From Adiantum capillus-veneris (taxonomy: Eukaryota > Streptophyta > Polypodiopsida > Polypodiales > Pteridaceae), in NCBI GenBank assembly GCA_014529385.2, contig CM043968.1, forward strand, positions 22,435,484-22,499,483: DNA of 64,000 bases. The letters are read 5' to 3'. Within the stretch, counting starts at the first letter, position 1. Each line of letters starts with the position of its first letter. Positions 1-11,546 of this stretch are shown here, piece after piece. The notes beneath the pieces are model-generated. The model made no database searches and was not told the origin of the DNA. It saw nothing but the letters and a program-made list of their open reading frames with translations. Both the position numbers and the translations under genes were made by a program.

Positions 1-18
1 TATAAGTTACCTCTATAG

Positions 19-21
<3 letters not shown>

Positions 22-59
<38 letters not shown>
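22..59. repeat. (AG)n microsatellite
   Basis: Pure AG dinucleotide run. On the other strand it reads (TC)n, the type of tract that ends the LINE copies further along. The LINE 3' tail motif is not visible beside it, so its origin is open. Confidence 0.9.
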
Positions 60-60
<1 letters not shown>

Positions 61-61
<1 letters not shown>

Positions 62-537
62 ATAATAAAAAAGACAGACCACATGATCTATGCCTACAAT
101 AGAAGTTTTACAATCCTACATTGGTGTTAATTGCACCAATGTTGAGCTAATTTAGATCAAGTTTGGGCTAATTAAACCAAGTTTACTGAGTTTTGGATGC
201 AAGCTGGTTAGTAATCATTATTTTGATGGTTAAGATTTGCATTTATCCTCCCAATTCATGAAAAAAACTCATTAATATAAATTTAGAAAGAAAATGTTTG
301 GAGTTATGAATGGTATATTTTTATGTACACTCCTATCTGTTTTGGGCATTCTTGACAATTCTTAGGTTGGTTTCACAATCTATCTTGAAATAGTGTAAAT
401 TTTCTAATCTATAGGTGTTTTTGTGCATGTGTGTGTGCATCTTGGTTTAAAAAAAGACCAATTATGCTCTAATTTTTTAAGGTTTTGGGGGCAATTATTT
501 TACTCTACTCCAATGTCTGGGTTACATAAAAATAAAA
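61..537. other. No gene recognised
   Basis: AT-rich sequence without a supportable coding region, RNA gene or element boundary. Confidence 0.5.
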
Positions 538-990
538 ATGAACGAGGGTACCTTGAGCTATAGATCCGTAGACTCAGAGAAACTACCCTTAGGAGCAGAG
601 GACCTACACAAAGAGGATCCATGCAGAGGCAGGTCACTACTTTTGACAAAGGGACTACTCGGGATGGCCCACCATAGGCTACCTAGTCACACTCTCATTG
701 GGGCGTCCTTGATCGAGCCATCCAGCTCGACTGCTCACGACGCCCGAGGATGCGGGGATCTTCAAATCATAGACAAGGTCTTCATCGGAGGCTACAGAGC
801 ATCATTGAGCGACATCGAGCATGCCCACGCCCCAAGAGCTCACCATGGAGGACATTGAGGCCATACTGCAGAGACCCATGAGAGAGGGGAGAGTAGACAT
901 CCCTGCTTCATTCCAACAGTGGAGTGACCTATCTCAAATAGCCCTTTTGGTTTTTGGTGCATGCCCTGTACGTATCACCGTCTCATGAAG
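538..990 (+). mobile_element. Degenerate LINE C-terminal fragment
   Basis: A short open frame here is not by itself convincing. In another frame, near 842-890, the translation reads TMEDIEAILQRPMREG. The same motif recurs as TMEDIDEIRHQPMRD near 28680-28720 and EENINAMMQRPMRES near 33700-33740, and both of those are followed by the LINE 3' tail and a CT tract. I read this as the C-terminal end of a second, related LINE family. It is broken and joins an opposite-strand reverse transcriptase fragment just downstream. Confidence 0.45.
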
Positions 991-1135
991 TGCCAAGATA
1001 CCCCATGTACAGAACACCCAAATCAATCTCTCTAGGTACTCTGTCAAAAGCTTCGCAGAAATCCACAAAGCATCAATAGACATGAAATCCATGTGCTTGA
1101 ACCTCCTCAAGGTAGCTCAACTGAAAGCATTATGA
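955..1135 (-). pseudogene. LINE reverse transcriptase fragment
   Basis: On the minus strand this reads VDFCEAFDRVP and then, after a frame change, WGILALHETVIRTGHAPKT. These match VDFRKAFDMVP and WGIMALYKSVVGHVRTPKG in the intact LINE frame at 15270-17969, i.e. reverse transcriptase motif A and the region after it. The piece is short and frameshifted. Confidence 0.6.
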
Positions 1136-1149
1136 GTCCGGCCTTAGCT

Positions 1150-2179
1150 ACGCTACAACGTCACAAAGAAGATGCAAGAATGAGAGGGGAAGGGGGTGAA
1201 CCTACAAAAAAGACAGCCGTCCACTAGGCCTTACCCCTAGCTACTTGCCAGTAGGCAGAGGGAACTGTGGCACCTCCGTCATGTGAATGGATCATTTGTC
1301 TTTAAGTTGCAGAAAAAAGCATTGGCAAGAGAGTGCTGGCTTTCTGCCGACAACATTTACAGCGGGGAAGACGCCACAGATCCTGACTGAATGCTGCATT
1401 CCCTGCTGGAGACTCCTGATCAAGCTCATCTGCTAGCAATTGTGGCTAGGCTACAAGTTACAACACGTGCCTTGATAACATTGTTTACTTACTAAGCATG
1501 AACAAAATTATGAGAGCTTTGTGAAGGAAGACATTACTTAAAGAATAAAGGTTTCTGTTTTCTATTCAGTCGACCAAATAATTACTTTTGCTTGTAAAGG
1601 ATTACAATTTTAACAACATATAAGGGCGCTTTCAATTCCGTGTTGCCTTTTTGTCTCAGTGAAAACAAATACACCCAAGCACTACATGAGCTTTATACAC
1701 AGTAATTCTTTTCCCTTGAAGCATACACACTTTGCAAATGCAGAATTTGTTTCTTCAGAAGGAACAAGCCAGTTTATTGCTGGTATATGCTCATTTATGG
1801 TAAATCAATGTCTCTTTGTTGCCTAAGACAAAAGGAAAAACTAGAATTGATTATTCACTTCCAAAAGACAAATCATTGGAATTTTACTTCATGTGTCTAT
1901 TGAAGCAAGAAGAATAGAGTTTCTGAAGGGAAGGTTTGCTCTCGGAGTCGACTTAACTTTGGACGAAAGGCAGTGGTTTAATGCTCCTTGGAAGATTTTC
2001 CTTTGTTGTGAAAGATAAAAGACTTCATGCATTATCTTGGCTCTAAAACAGCAAACGATACACTAAGATTAGTTTGTGATTAATGTCCAAAACAAGAACA
2101 CAAGACATGGCCTAGAACCCCATTAATGATTAGCTGATAGAGTTGCTTACCTATTCTTTAACAGCTGATTGTAGCTCAC
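1150..2179. other. 3' flank of DRC1, no exon assigned
   Basis: About 1 kb downstream of the last supported DRC1 exon. The final DRC1 exon or exons should lie on this side, but I could not fix one with both splice sites and reading frame. Confidence 0.4.
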
Positions 2180-4694
2180 CATTGCCACAGCAAGAGAAGC
2201 CCATACATGGAGCACCTTGGGAGCAACCAAGTCACTGTAGCTTCGCCAGACCTTCTCTATTTCTTTTATACTAGGAACATCTACTTTACCTTTGACGATA
2301 GCCAACAAATGTTGAGAGGACCTTACAGAGTCGTTACCTGAGCTTTCCTCTACAAAATGAGAGCAGAGTTACGTAATAATAAAGGGTAAACGTCTGCTGC
2401 AGGTAGCATGGAAAGCGTAGACATCACGGGTACCTCTTTGTAATTGTTCATGTAAGTGCAAGGCTGGCACATCATCTTTCTTCATGCCACATGGTGCTTG
2501 GCAGGATGTGGATTGAGTTTGATCAGGCTCAGTTTTTCCTTTTCTCTCACAAGAGGACACAAAGAAAGTATCTATGTCTCTAGGGGGAGGACTCCAGACC
2601 CAGCCAAGCTGCTCTTCATGTATCTTTTTGTCCGCCTGCAAAGAACACAGCCCAAACTCAGATGGAAATGTTACAAGAACTTATTCTCCAAACGAACCTC
2701 TAATCGAAATCGGATTATTTTAGAGTTTAATTTATGTGTGTGCCAAGATAGTTTCTTTACTCGGCTTCGTTACTTAAACCTCTTTTTGAGATATATGAAA
2801 ACGGTGACAATGCTTGGAACAACTTGGAAGTGATTGGATGTCAGTACAAATGAGGCCAAAAAAGCACTACACTGTCTTACATGAAGAAGCCTCTTAGCAA
2901 GAACTGCAAGAGAGTGATGATGCATGCGGACAAATTCCCAATACTGCTTTTGTTGTGCTGCCTCGAGCTGATGTTCCTTACTCTGAAGGTCTTGTAAGAG
3001 CCTTATAACTTTCTCGTAGTCACCTGCAAGCTTTGCATTCTGCAGAAGGAAGCGTTTTTCAAAATCATTATGCCGGGTTTTGAGAGTACATACGGTGTCC
3101 CGTTGTTTTGTGAGCTTTCTTTTTTGCTGGCCAGCAGTTATATAGTTATCATGGTCTCTCTCAACCAGCACTGCATAGTTGTAATCCAACTTCTCGGTGT
3201 TTAGCTGATAGGCTGCTGCCATGGATTCCAGATGCTGCTCCAGAATCTGAACATCTGTTTCCAGCCTGATTTTCAGCAGGTTGTAGTCCTCATTGTCTTG
3301 TGTCCGGATATTCTCCAAAGACTTTGTATAATCCTCTATGCGTTTGGTCAAGTCTACTTTAAGTGAGCACTCTGTAGTTCGAACCTTCTTCAGTAATGCA
3401 TCTATTTCTGCTTTGTTTCTATATTACAATAAAATATAGAGTTCTGAGAAAACAGCTTTATCTCACAAATGCTCACATCGACAATTTAAAAGACCTTGAC
3501 ATGGTTGCTTTTGATTAGCTTATTATGTTAAAGTTCATGATGCCATCTGAGTTGCCGAGTTTCACAGTCGTGCTCTTCTTCTTCTTTCTACCGAATGTTG
3601 ATCATAAACAAGAGAAAAGAATAGGTGTGATGCAGTTATCCAGTGCCCATAAACTTCAACATTCTCCAAAGTATCTCCATTTATCAATTTACTATAGTCA
3701 TAAGTGGACAACAAAGAGTCTTAACATCAGACTTCCAACATGCATTAACTATTTTCTGCAAGTTTCTGTTCTTGACTTAATTTTTGGATGCACATAAACA
3801 GGTATTGTTCTCGGTGCTCAAACGTATAAGGTACATATTTAACATCAGACTTCCAACATGCTTTAACTATTTTCTGCAAGTTGCTGTTCTTGACTTAATT
3901 CTAGGATGCACATAAACAGGTACTGTTCTCAGTGCTCAAATGTTTTAAGGTACAATGATGCTTCATATTTACACTTAGAGCTAACCTCAGCATCAGATCT
4001 TTACGCTGTGCCATAAAATCAGCCTCAATAGTTGACAGCTCTTCAATATGAGTGTTATGAAGATTTATGACCTGTGCACCCATGCTGAGAACGAGTATAT
4101 CAACATCTTTTGATTGCTGCCGGAACATCCTATGATAATCTTCATCTACTGCCTTCAGCTCTCCGTGAATCGCCTTAATCAGGGATCTTTTGGATTCTAG
4201 TAAGGCATCACAAGCCTGCACGCCTAACCTCAAAATTTGTTAGGAGCATATCAAGAAAATTGTCCCTTGATAGTTACAACCAACCATCATCTTACTTGAC
4301 ACTGCTCTGAGATATGTTGTGCAAGTTCTTGGGGAGCTTTACATGAAAGTAACTCTTCCCATTTTGTATGAATCTGCTCCATTTTTTCCTTGCAGGTAGA
4401 GTCTTCTTGAAGAATCTGAGTGCTGATTGTCTGAATTATAAAAGCCATTGTATTAGTTGTGCAGAATTTTTTGTTCAATCCTCACCAAGTTCACTGCAAT
4501 TTCTTGAAGAGCATGTGAACTGTTTTATGTTCTTGTTTGTAAAACCGTAATCTCAAGTTATCGTCATGCGAAGGCTTTGGTTCCTAGTTTCATTGAAGTA
4601 TTACCAGCTTCTTTTCATTTTCACCCGAGGCATAATTGGATTCTCCTTCACAAGCAGCAGCTCGCACAGAGTTCGCAGCCATCAACATTGAGCT
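2180..4694 (-). CDS. DRC1: Dynein regulatory complex subunit 1 (partial gene, six exons)
   Basis: DRC1 is a coiled-coil base-plate protein of the nexin-dynein regulatory complex, which links outer doublets of motile cilia and controls dynein. In a plant it would act in sperm flagella. Six exons read on the minus strand: 4694-4605, 4430-4296, 4215-3986, 3418-2881, 2635-2434 and 2349-2180. All have AG acceptors and GT donors, and phases join without a break (1365 nt, 455 codons). Seen motifs: QELAQHISEQCQ then ACDALLESKRSLIKAIHGEL (start of the conserved DRC1 core), YQLNTEKLDYNY, QKRKLTKQRDT, and near the C-terminus HEEQLGWVWSPP, all typical of DRC1. Algal and animal DRC1 are about 700-740 residues, so the N-terminus and the last residues are missing. 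A further exon may lie near 5315-5345, but it lacks a clear donor. An LTR element sits at 5380-6901, probably in an upstream intron. No frameshift or stop was seen in the joined exons. Confidence 0.85.
3723..3953. repeat. 118-bp tandem duplication in a DRC1 intron
   Basis: Two adjacent copies begin at 3723 and 3841 with the same opening sequence (catcagacttccaacatgc). They differ at scattered positions. They lie in the intron between DRC1 exons 3986-4215 and 2881-3418. Confidence 0.85.
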
Positions 4695-5379
4695 CTGAAA
4701 GTCAAAAGTGTTAAAAATAAGCAGAGCATGTAAATGTAACAATAAGCTTAAAGCAGAACAATCTACAGGTGTAAAATAGCAGAAGATGACACAAAAATCA
4801 CTCTTTAGATCCATTGTCTGAACATATCGCACTGCTAGTAAAACACCAAAGCTTACAGATAGCCCAAAAGCAGGTAATGCTTATTACAAAATTGGTGCTC
4901 TAAATGTAATTCATGTAAAAAAACATGCCACACCAGCAGCCATCCACATGCCACATCAGCACTTTATGGACAACCCATGATTTGCGGCAAGTTTTTCAGA
5001 CGTCCATACAACCATGTACGGATCTCTGTTGTCTGCTCCAGTCAGCTCAGCTATGCTCCAAGAGGGTACAATCATGCCATGTTATTATACCTCGTGTTGT
5101 CAAGAAAATTGCGGTCTCGCCAGGAAAGTGCAAAACATCTAGCTGTGAGAGTTCGTGCTGAAAGTCATAAACACTTTCTAAAGAAGTGCTTATGTTGTTA
5201 ACAAACCCTTTTCCTAAAGATGCTTCAAATAAAATACTTTTAAGTTCAACAATGAAAGCTCTACTCACACATAAGCAAAAACACATTCAAAACCCCAGCC
5301 TTATTCATGGAATCTTGCAGCCTCGCCTCTAATTGCATAGTTATAACTTCAATCTGTTGAGTGTAAAACTTGAGCTTCC

Positions 5380-5791
5380 TATCACAAAAGTGTTGATGTG
5401 GCATTTTACAGATGCGATGACGTGGCAAAACTGCCGCAATTAGCAAGTCTGATTTTGGGGCACTAAGTTTTTGGATCTAATGCATTTCAATGCAAGCTTT
5501 TTGTATCTGATGCTTTCAAGCCTAGGGCCTTTGAATATGAGACTTGGGGAGAGTTCTCGCAGATTTGCAGTTGCAATCGCAAAGCGTCTCTCTGCGGAAG
5601 TTGTACCTTTGTCAAGAGTAATATAAAAGAAATACCAATAAGGACGTCAAGGTTTTGGGGTCAGTGCATATGGGAGTGGAACTCCGCCGCTACGTGCCTA
5701 TCGTGTGGATCTTCTCTCCCTCAGTTTCAAGTTGTGTTGAAGTGCTAAAGTTTGTTCCAGTTGGCACGTGATGCTACCCTCTACGCTTACA
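5380..5791 (+). repeat. 5' LTR of non-autonomous element
   Basis: 412 bp, opening TATCACAAAAGTG and ending CTTACA, directly followed by an initiator-tRNA-type primer binding site. The opening resembles TGTCACAAAGTG of the gypsy LTRs at 42542 and 48517. Confidence 0.8.
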
Positions 5792-5792
5792 A

Positions 5793-5804
5793 TGGTATCA
5801 AAGC
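5793..5804 (+). promoter_or_regulatory. Primer binding site, initiator Met tRNA type
   Basis: TGGTATCAAAGC, one base off the usual plant TGGTATCAGAGC complementary to the 3' end of initiator tRNA-Met. It starts 2 bases after the 5' LTR. Confidence 0.8.
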
Positions 5805-6394
5805 ATTAGTCGTTTGTTGTCATGGCAAGCAAACCGGTTGTACATGAGCCTACAACGGGAAGCTATAGAGTTGGAAGAAGAAGAAACGACAAGAGCAATT
5901 TGAGATGAAGAAACGGGAGTTCGTTTTTGCCCTAGAATGCTATAAGAACATGCTTTTTGACACTTTTTTGTGCTAGAGAGATCCCTAAAAATCTCTTCAA
6001 CAGATAAGAATTTGGATATGCAACACAAGACAATCGATCCTCTTGATGGGCCCTATGCATTGACGCAAATGGATTATGATTCCACAAATTTCAAAATATT
6101 AGGCTTTTCAACAGCGAATTAGGGTTCTGCAGCATGTGTCAAAATTATGTTTTGGATGTTTTTAGCAGACAACAAGTAGCAAGATGGAGGAAGATGGAGT
6201 TACAAGCGTTTGAGAGAATAGGAGATGCAGACCCAATGAGAAGAACCACTTGTTTGGAATTTCGATCGAGATTTTTAATACTATTCTAGAATACTGTTTG
6301 GGAACTAGATGTGTGCATGACGGCAATGTCTACTAAAGAATCCCATTGAATTTTGTGAGTGTAATCGCACTTGATTACTCTTCCTTTAAGAGAA

Positions 6395-6432
<38 letters not shown>
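6395..6432 (+). repeat. 38-base poly-G at the polypurine tract
   Basis: A run of 38 G follows AAGAGAA and ends exactly where the 3' LTR begins. The related chromovirus has a short purine tract (CAAGAGGGGGG) at the same place before 48517. I infer an expanded polypurine tract, or an expansion created during assembly. Confidence 0.75.
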
Positions 6433-6433
<1 letters not shown>

Positions 6434-6901
6434 GTTCATAGAAGTGCTGACGTGGCATCCCATTGAAGAGGGATGATAATAAAAGAATCACGGACTGGTG
6501 ACGTGGCAAGCCATACGGCTCTCTGTGATTTCCAATGCGATTTACTAAGGTGCTCATGTGGCAAAACTACACAATTAGCTTTGGGACGCCAATTTTGGAT
6601 CTGGTGCTTTTCAACACTAGCCTTTTGTATCTAATGCTTTTAGGGCTGGATCCTTAAAATATAATCCTTGGGGGAGAGTTCTCACAAAGTCTTTCTCCTC
6701 GGCAGTTGTACCTTTGTTAAGAGCAATATAAAAGAAATACCCAAAGGGGCGCAAGGGTTTTGAGGCCATTGCATCTGGGAGTGGAACTCTGCTACTCCGT
6801 GCCTACCATTTCTCTCTCAAATTCAAGTTCTGTTGAAGTGCTAAAGTTTGTTCCATTTTTGTCTTTCCTATTGGCACGTGGTGCCACCCTCTACGGTTAC
6901 A
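6433..6901 (+). repeat. 3' LTR of non-autonomous element
   Basis: 469 bp, from TGTTCATAGAAGTGC to GGTTACA. Its second half closely follows the 5' LTR (same GGCACGTGGTGC-type end). The halves nearest the start are more diverged. Confidence 0.75.
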
Positions 6902-6906
6902 CTTCC

Positions 6907-7453
6907 TCCCTCAATCGCCTTCATTTTGATTTTGAAGAGATTTTAGCGTCCTATTATTCAAACCCATATATAAATTTGAGGAAAGAAAACCCTAATTCAC
7001 ACCCTCACAAGCCTAGAAACAAGAAGGACGAGAGGCGGGACTATACTACACTTGCATAAAGAAACCATGAAGTGAATACACAAAAGAGGAAGAATTCTAG
7101 GTTTTTCAACCATAAGCAAGCAGTCCCCCTTGCTTCCCCACACACCACTTTTGATTATGTGTCAATTTTCATACAAATCTCCTCAAAATAGGCTATTTCT
7201 AGCCATTTTAATGCCATTTCGGCCAAAAATGACCCCCTTTTTTGGCAATATAAAAGCCAAACAACCTTTAAAAATCTCCAAATTCGTAGAAACCTTCTTT
7301 GAATTCAAATTTCATATCAAACATAAGTTTTCCACTTGGCATAATCTCTCAACACATCCACGACAACCGTGCATGCTAATTACTACTTTTGGCAGTTTTT
7401 ATCCACATCAAACTTTGTGGGCCAAACTAGTGTGTATATACATTATTAAACTA
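6907..7453. other. No gene recognised
   Basis: AT-rich DNA directly continuing the sequence left of the LTR insertion; possibly intron or upstream region of DRC1. Short open frames lack family features. Confidence 0.4.
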
Positions 7454-7821
7454 GATTAGGTATGTTCTCTAGTAGGCATGTTCTAGAGTGTGAAAACACG
7501 CAACACCGTCATGTCTAGGGCCATGATAAGGTATGTACACGACAGAAACCGCAGCAACCACCTTCACACATGTCACACTATGTACCTTGTAGCATTTGCT
7601 CCCATGCTTCAAAAAGCATAAAAAGTAAGATAGACTTTGTCAGATTAGGTATGTTCTATAGTAGGCATGTTCTAGAGTGTGAAAACACGCAACACCGTCA
7701 TGTCTTGGGCCACGATAAGGTATGTACACGACACAAACCGCAGCAACCACCTTCACACATGTCACACTATGTACCTTGCTCCCATGCTTCAAAAAGCATA
7801 AAAAGTAAGATAGACTTTGTC
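7454..7821. repeat. 189-bp tandem repeat, two units
   Basis: Units start at 7454 and 7643 with GATTAGGTATGTTCT. The second unit lacks about 10 bases around the phrase GTAGCATTT but is otherwise nearly identical. No coding content. Confidence 0.9.
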
Positions 7822-8160
7822 ACTTCACATTATGTACGTGCCACGAAACGACAGTGTAGTCAAAACAAACATCACAATTTGAAAGAGTAAAACATCTTTA
7901 TTCGAACAAACATTATTATCATATGTACATATGTAGAAGTCACCAAGCAGAGTACCGCCAGCTTACTACCCACAAAAAATGTCAAAAGACATAATCGATT
8001 GACTTATTCACAATCCTAATTGATACGTTGACAAGAGACGTTGATGTATTGTGGAGTTTCTTATGATGACAGAATTGATTGGCTCTATTCACAATCCTAG
8101 CTGATTTGTTGATCCAAGTTCATCGCTTGACTCTATTCAAAATCCTCGTGGATCCATTCG
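7822..8160. other. No gene recognised
   Basis: Unique-looking sequence with short internal echoes of TTGACTCTATTCACAATCCT. It may be the degenerate 3' part of the minus-strand gypsy remnant that follows. Confidence 0.4.
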
Positions 8161-8832
8161 CTATGTAGTAGACATTGCACCAGACTCAACCGTTGAATTG
8201 GCCTCAGCCCTTGGAGTGGTCGCAGCTAAACCAAAAACCTCAAGATAAAGCTCTAACACTTGTGGAGTATCTGCCGAGTCCTCCTCCTCCATCCACTTGG
8301 CATCAAGAGTAGGGCGATTCCTACAATTCACCAAGTATTTTCGGATTAACTTTCCTTTCACTTTCCTTTCCTTATATACTGAGAGCTACTCAGGTTGAAG
8401 GATTTCTTCCGTCTCTTCTACCTCTGGATGCTCCTCAGGCCCGACGTAGTTTCGTGCCCGGAGGTATTGGCCCCAAAGTCGGGCGCCCCTTTCAGTATTT
8501 ATTTTTACATTAATAATTGAGCAAAGTACAAAGGGTCCTCTTTGCTCAGTGCTCCCACGCAAATCTGAGAGAAGGGAGGCCTTGGTTACATATTTATAGG
8601 CTCTGGGCTTTCTCAAAACATGAAAAGCTTCAGTCTCAAAAGCGTTTGGTCCAAAAGCTGGCACCCCAAAAGCTGCCAACGCATATCGCAAAATTCTGGC
8701 CAATGCCACGTCAACAGCCAGCAGAAATTGCGAAAATGTCTATACAGCCCTGCCATGTTAGCACGGCACGTCCTTGCTTTATTTTTAGCGTTCTTGCGTC
8801 CCCTGGGCCCCATCGGACGGGGTCCATAAGTT
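8161..8832 (-). mobile_element. Ty3/gypsy remnant: LTR fused to pol chromodomain end
   Basis: Read on the minus strand, 8832-8450 resembles the gypsy LTRs of this window: phrases matching GGGGCGCC, TTTGGGGCCAATA, and GGGCACG followed by a variant of CCGCCGGGCC. It then joins EEHPEVEETEEILQPE and, after stops, RKYLVNCRNRPTLDAKWMEEED (8361-8250). The same order of residues ends the chromovirus at 47700-47870, so this is its chromodomain. LTR directly joined to the pol end means the whole body is missing. The chromodomain steers integration toward marked chromatin in chromoviruses. Not functional. Confidence 0.7.
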
Positions 8833-9575
8833 GGTATGGGAGATACCTCACGGACATGACGACTACACATGGGTTAGCCATACTTAATGGCTTACAGCGA
8901 TTTCCTGGAGCAACCGGTTTCACATGCTTTCCACACAGACACGGGGCCAGTACAGTGGACTATGTTATGGCACAACCGAGCTTTATTCCTTGTATTCAGG
9001 ATTTCATAGTGGGAGCCAGACCAGTGGGTGTAGCAATGGATCGTACACTTTTGACATTTTCTGTTTCATTTCAGTATAGTACAGCCCAGACATCAGGAGG
9101 TAGGTCATATACCCGTTATACATTTACACCAGAGACTGACTCAGTTTATACAGAGGAGATCTATAGCCGTCTATACACAGCTGGTCATGGCCTCTTAGTG
9201 GAGGAATGCACCACTTTACTGACTGAGACACTGCATGGTGCAGCATCAGAGGCATACCCACACACTCAACCGGGTCGGAGGTAATATTCTGGGAGCATGC
9301 CCTAGAACAGTTGGTATGATGAGGAGTGCAGAGAGATGAGAGCCTAACTTCACAGGGATCTTCTTTTAGGAGTCATCACTTACAGACAATCTCGGATTGC
9401 TTCCCGACGCCTTGTGCGACGGAAGAAACGAGCTTACTTGGCCCACATGGAGCGAGACTTGTATCAGTTGTTCTTGAGTAGAGACTCAGGAGAGACATGG
9501 CGATTCTTTCATGAGCACTCCCCTCCCCAGTGATTACTTCTCTTGATGTGTGGGGCCAGTATGCCTCATCGTTAT

Positions 9576-9896
9576 TGTAAAGTGTGAGCTTTGTCCTAAA
9601 GTGTGAGTCAAGGAGAAGAGAGTAAATTTATCCCACATGCTGTGGAGCAAGGCTGTAGAGCTACTTAAAGCTCATTTCATGAATGAATAAACACAACTCT
9701 ATTTTGCACTACATGCTTGTCTATGGTAAGCTTGTGCTAAGCTAAGTCAGTACTCAAGATTGTGTTTATGAGTCCAAGCTAATTCTATCTTGGAACCTAA
9801 TTCACTTGAGTGATAACCTTGCTTACACACACACTCACACATTGACGCTATGTTTCTCTTTCATCCACCACAGCTAGCACGATCCAATTCCTAACA
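9576..9896 (+). repeat. 5' LTR of gag-only element
   Basis: 321 bp, TGTAAAGTGTGAGC to CCTAACA. It carries 20 bases (around TTTATCCCACATG) that the 3' LTR lacks. Confidence 0.9.
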
Positions 9897-9898
9897 TT

Positions 9899-9910
9899 TG
9901 GTATCAGAGC
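9899..9910 (+). promoter_or_regulatory. Primer binding site, initiator Met tRNA
   Basis: TGGTATCAGAGC, the standard plant initiator-tRNA-Met binding site, two bases after the 5' LTR. Confidence 0.85.
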
Positions 9911-10329
9911 TTTAGGTTATGCTAGCTAGATTTATCATCATGCATTAGTGTGTTAATCATTAGCATCTCCATTAGATCGATTAGCATTTCATTGTTACGG
10001 CCCATTGACATTTTCATAACTAGTTGCATCTCACTAATTAAGCACTAATCTAGTTATGTGTGGGCATGTCCTTGGCACACCCAAGAGGCCACTACCCTCC
10101 ATGGCTAGATAGGCTTGATTAGGGAGAAGATTAGTATCCAATTTTTGCATGCTCTAGTCATTTTTGTGTCCTAGTTTGCACCTTCAATTAATCTCTCCAC
10201 CTTTGCAATCACCTAACAATATTGACCTCATCTCGAAGTACTCGACGCAAGCTCTCCGTAGAGCCTTATAGCTCTTCAATCCGAGCTCGGGAGCCCCTTC
10301 ATCTCTATGCCCAAACTTTTTCCTAAAAA

Positions 10330-10374
<45 letters not shown>

Positions 10375-10753
10375 AAACCTGCTGAGCTCGAGCTTAAGAA
10401 CTTATTTTTCGGAGGCTCTTCACAAGGAAGCCTATTACCAAGCTTCAAGGAGGGTTTATTTCGAGCATCAAAAGCAAAAACAAAGAGTTATTTTCCCTAT
10501 CTGTAGAGGGGCACAAAGAGTTATTTTCCCTATCTGTGGAGGGGCTTCACCGACGGTGAAGAGGAGCTTCACAAAAGGGAGTAAAGCTTTACCAAAGAAA
10601 TTTTCCCTCTCATTCTCTCTGTCTCTCAACTTGCAATAAAATGAACCCCGCCGAGCACAACTTTAAATAAATTTTCAAATTCTTGTGCACCGTGTAAAGA
10701 GGTAGACACTGGCTAGGAGAGTCTCCTAAGCTAAAACCCCTCTATTAGCACAA
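9911..10753 (+). other. 5' untranslated leader of gag-only element
   Basis: Long leader between primer binding site and gag start. It holds a (GT)n tract (10333-10370) and a short direct repeat of the phrase GAGTTATTTTCCCTATCTGT (10482 and 10517). Confidence 0.6.
10333..10370. repeat. (GT)n microsatellite
   Basis: Nineteen GT units inside the leader of the gag-only element. Confidence 0.9.
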
Positions 10754-11546
10754 ATGGGGGACAAGGGAATAGAAAAATTCAACGGGGAAGGGTTTCACAC
10801 CTGCAAACGAAATTAAGAGGCTATCTTATGAAAAAATGTTTGTGGTCTGTCATCAGCACTTCCTTAGAGCAACAAGCCGAACCCGATGGAGTGCACACTA
10901 GGGCATCTACACTCATAGCAAGTGCACAGAACTTGGCCAAAGACGAACAAGCGTTAGGAATCATCATCACCTCCTTGCATGACAATTATGTGCATTTCAT
11001 AGACGAATGTACGCATGCACATGATGCCTGGCATGTTTTAGAAAGCAATTTTGGAGCTAGGGCCAAAAGAAGCAAAGTTAGTCTTAAAAGACAGCTTTAC
11101 AAAATTACTATGATTGAAGGGGAGGACATTGCTAGCCTAGTGAATAGGCTTAAGAGCATTGTCACCCGAAGCTCACTTACATCCAGGTTGAAGTGCCAGA
11201 AGATGACAAAGTGGCCATACTATTAAGTACACTTCCACCTTCTTATGACCACTCAGTCACAATTCTTGAAGAAAAAGAACCAACGCCACCATTTCAAGAT
11301 GTCATTAACTCAGTCCAAGTAGAAGAAAGAAAGCAAAGAGGTTCATTAACCTCATCAAGAGGAGTTTTTATTGCAACATCCTCAAGGGGAAGGCATTCGT
11401 CATCAACATCGACAAACGGAAGAAAGTGTTATGAATGTGGAAGAATGAGACATGTAGCGAAAGACTGCTACACAAACAAACCTTGCAACAAATATGGTAG
11501 GAAGGGACACCCTCCTTCTCGGTGCTACTCAAATGGAGGCAAGTAG
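10754..11546 (+). pseudogene. Copia-type gag with zinc knuckle, frameshifted
   Basis: Gag packages element RNA into cytoplasmic particles. The likely start is the ATG at 10754 (MGDKGIEKFNGEGF). A one-base shift near 10812 breaks that frame before LRGYLMKKCLW. The frame 10828-11226 gives the helical gag core (HDAWHVLESNFGARAKRSKV, LKRQLYKITM), typical of the Copia gag (UBN2/DUF4219) class. A second shift near 11185 moves to 11193-11546, which carries CYECGRMRHVAKDC, a CCHC zinc knuckle, and a poorer second copy CNKYGRKGHPPSRC. The protein stops just after the knuckle; no pol follows. Confidence 0.8.

Larger units (their letters stand above)
5380..6901 (+). mobile_element. Complete non-autonomous LTR retrotransposon (1.5 kb)
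   Basis: Two related LTRs (5380-5791 and 6433-6901) flank only 641 bp of internal DNA. The 5-bp target duplication CTTCC is intact at 5375-5379 and 6902-6906. A primer binding site TGGTATCAAAGC (5793-5804) follows the 5' LTR and a purine tract precedes the 3' LTR. The internal part has an ATG at 5821 opening a short gag-like frame but no protease, polymerase or integrase. A stretch near 6005-6035 resembles one near 49258-49290 in a gypsy remnant, so the element probably relies on a gypsy partner. It lies upstream of DRC1 on the gene's antisense strand. Confidence 0.85.

Noticed and set aside
538-858. 106-codon ORF as a host gene
   Set aside because: The neighbouring frame carries a LINE C-terminal motif; composition and context fit a decayed LINE.
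5047-5286. 79-codon minus-strand ORF as a DRC1 exon
   Set aside because: No splice sites in phase and no similarity to the DRC1 coiled coil.
7454-7821. CRISPR-like or satellite array
   Set aside because: Only two 189-bp units and no spacers; a simple tandem duplication.
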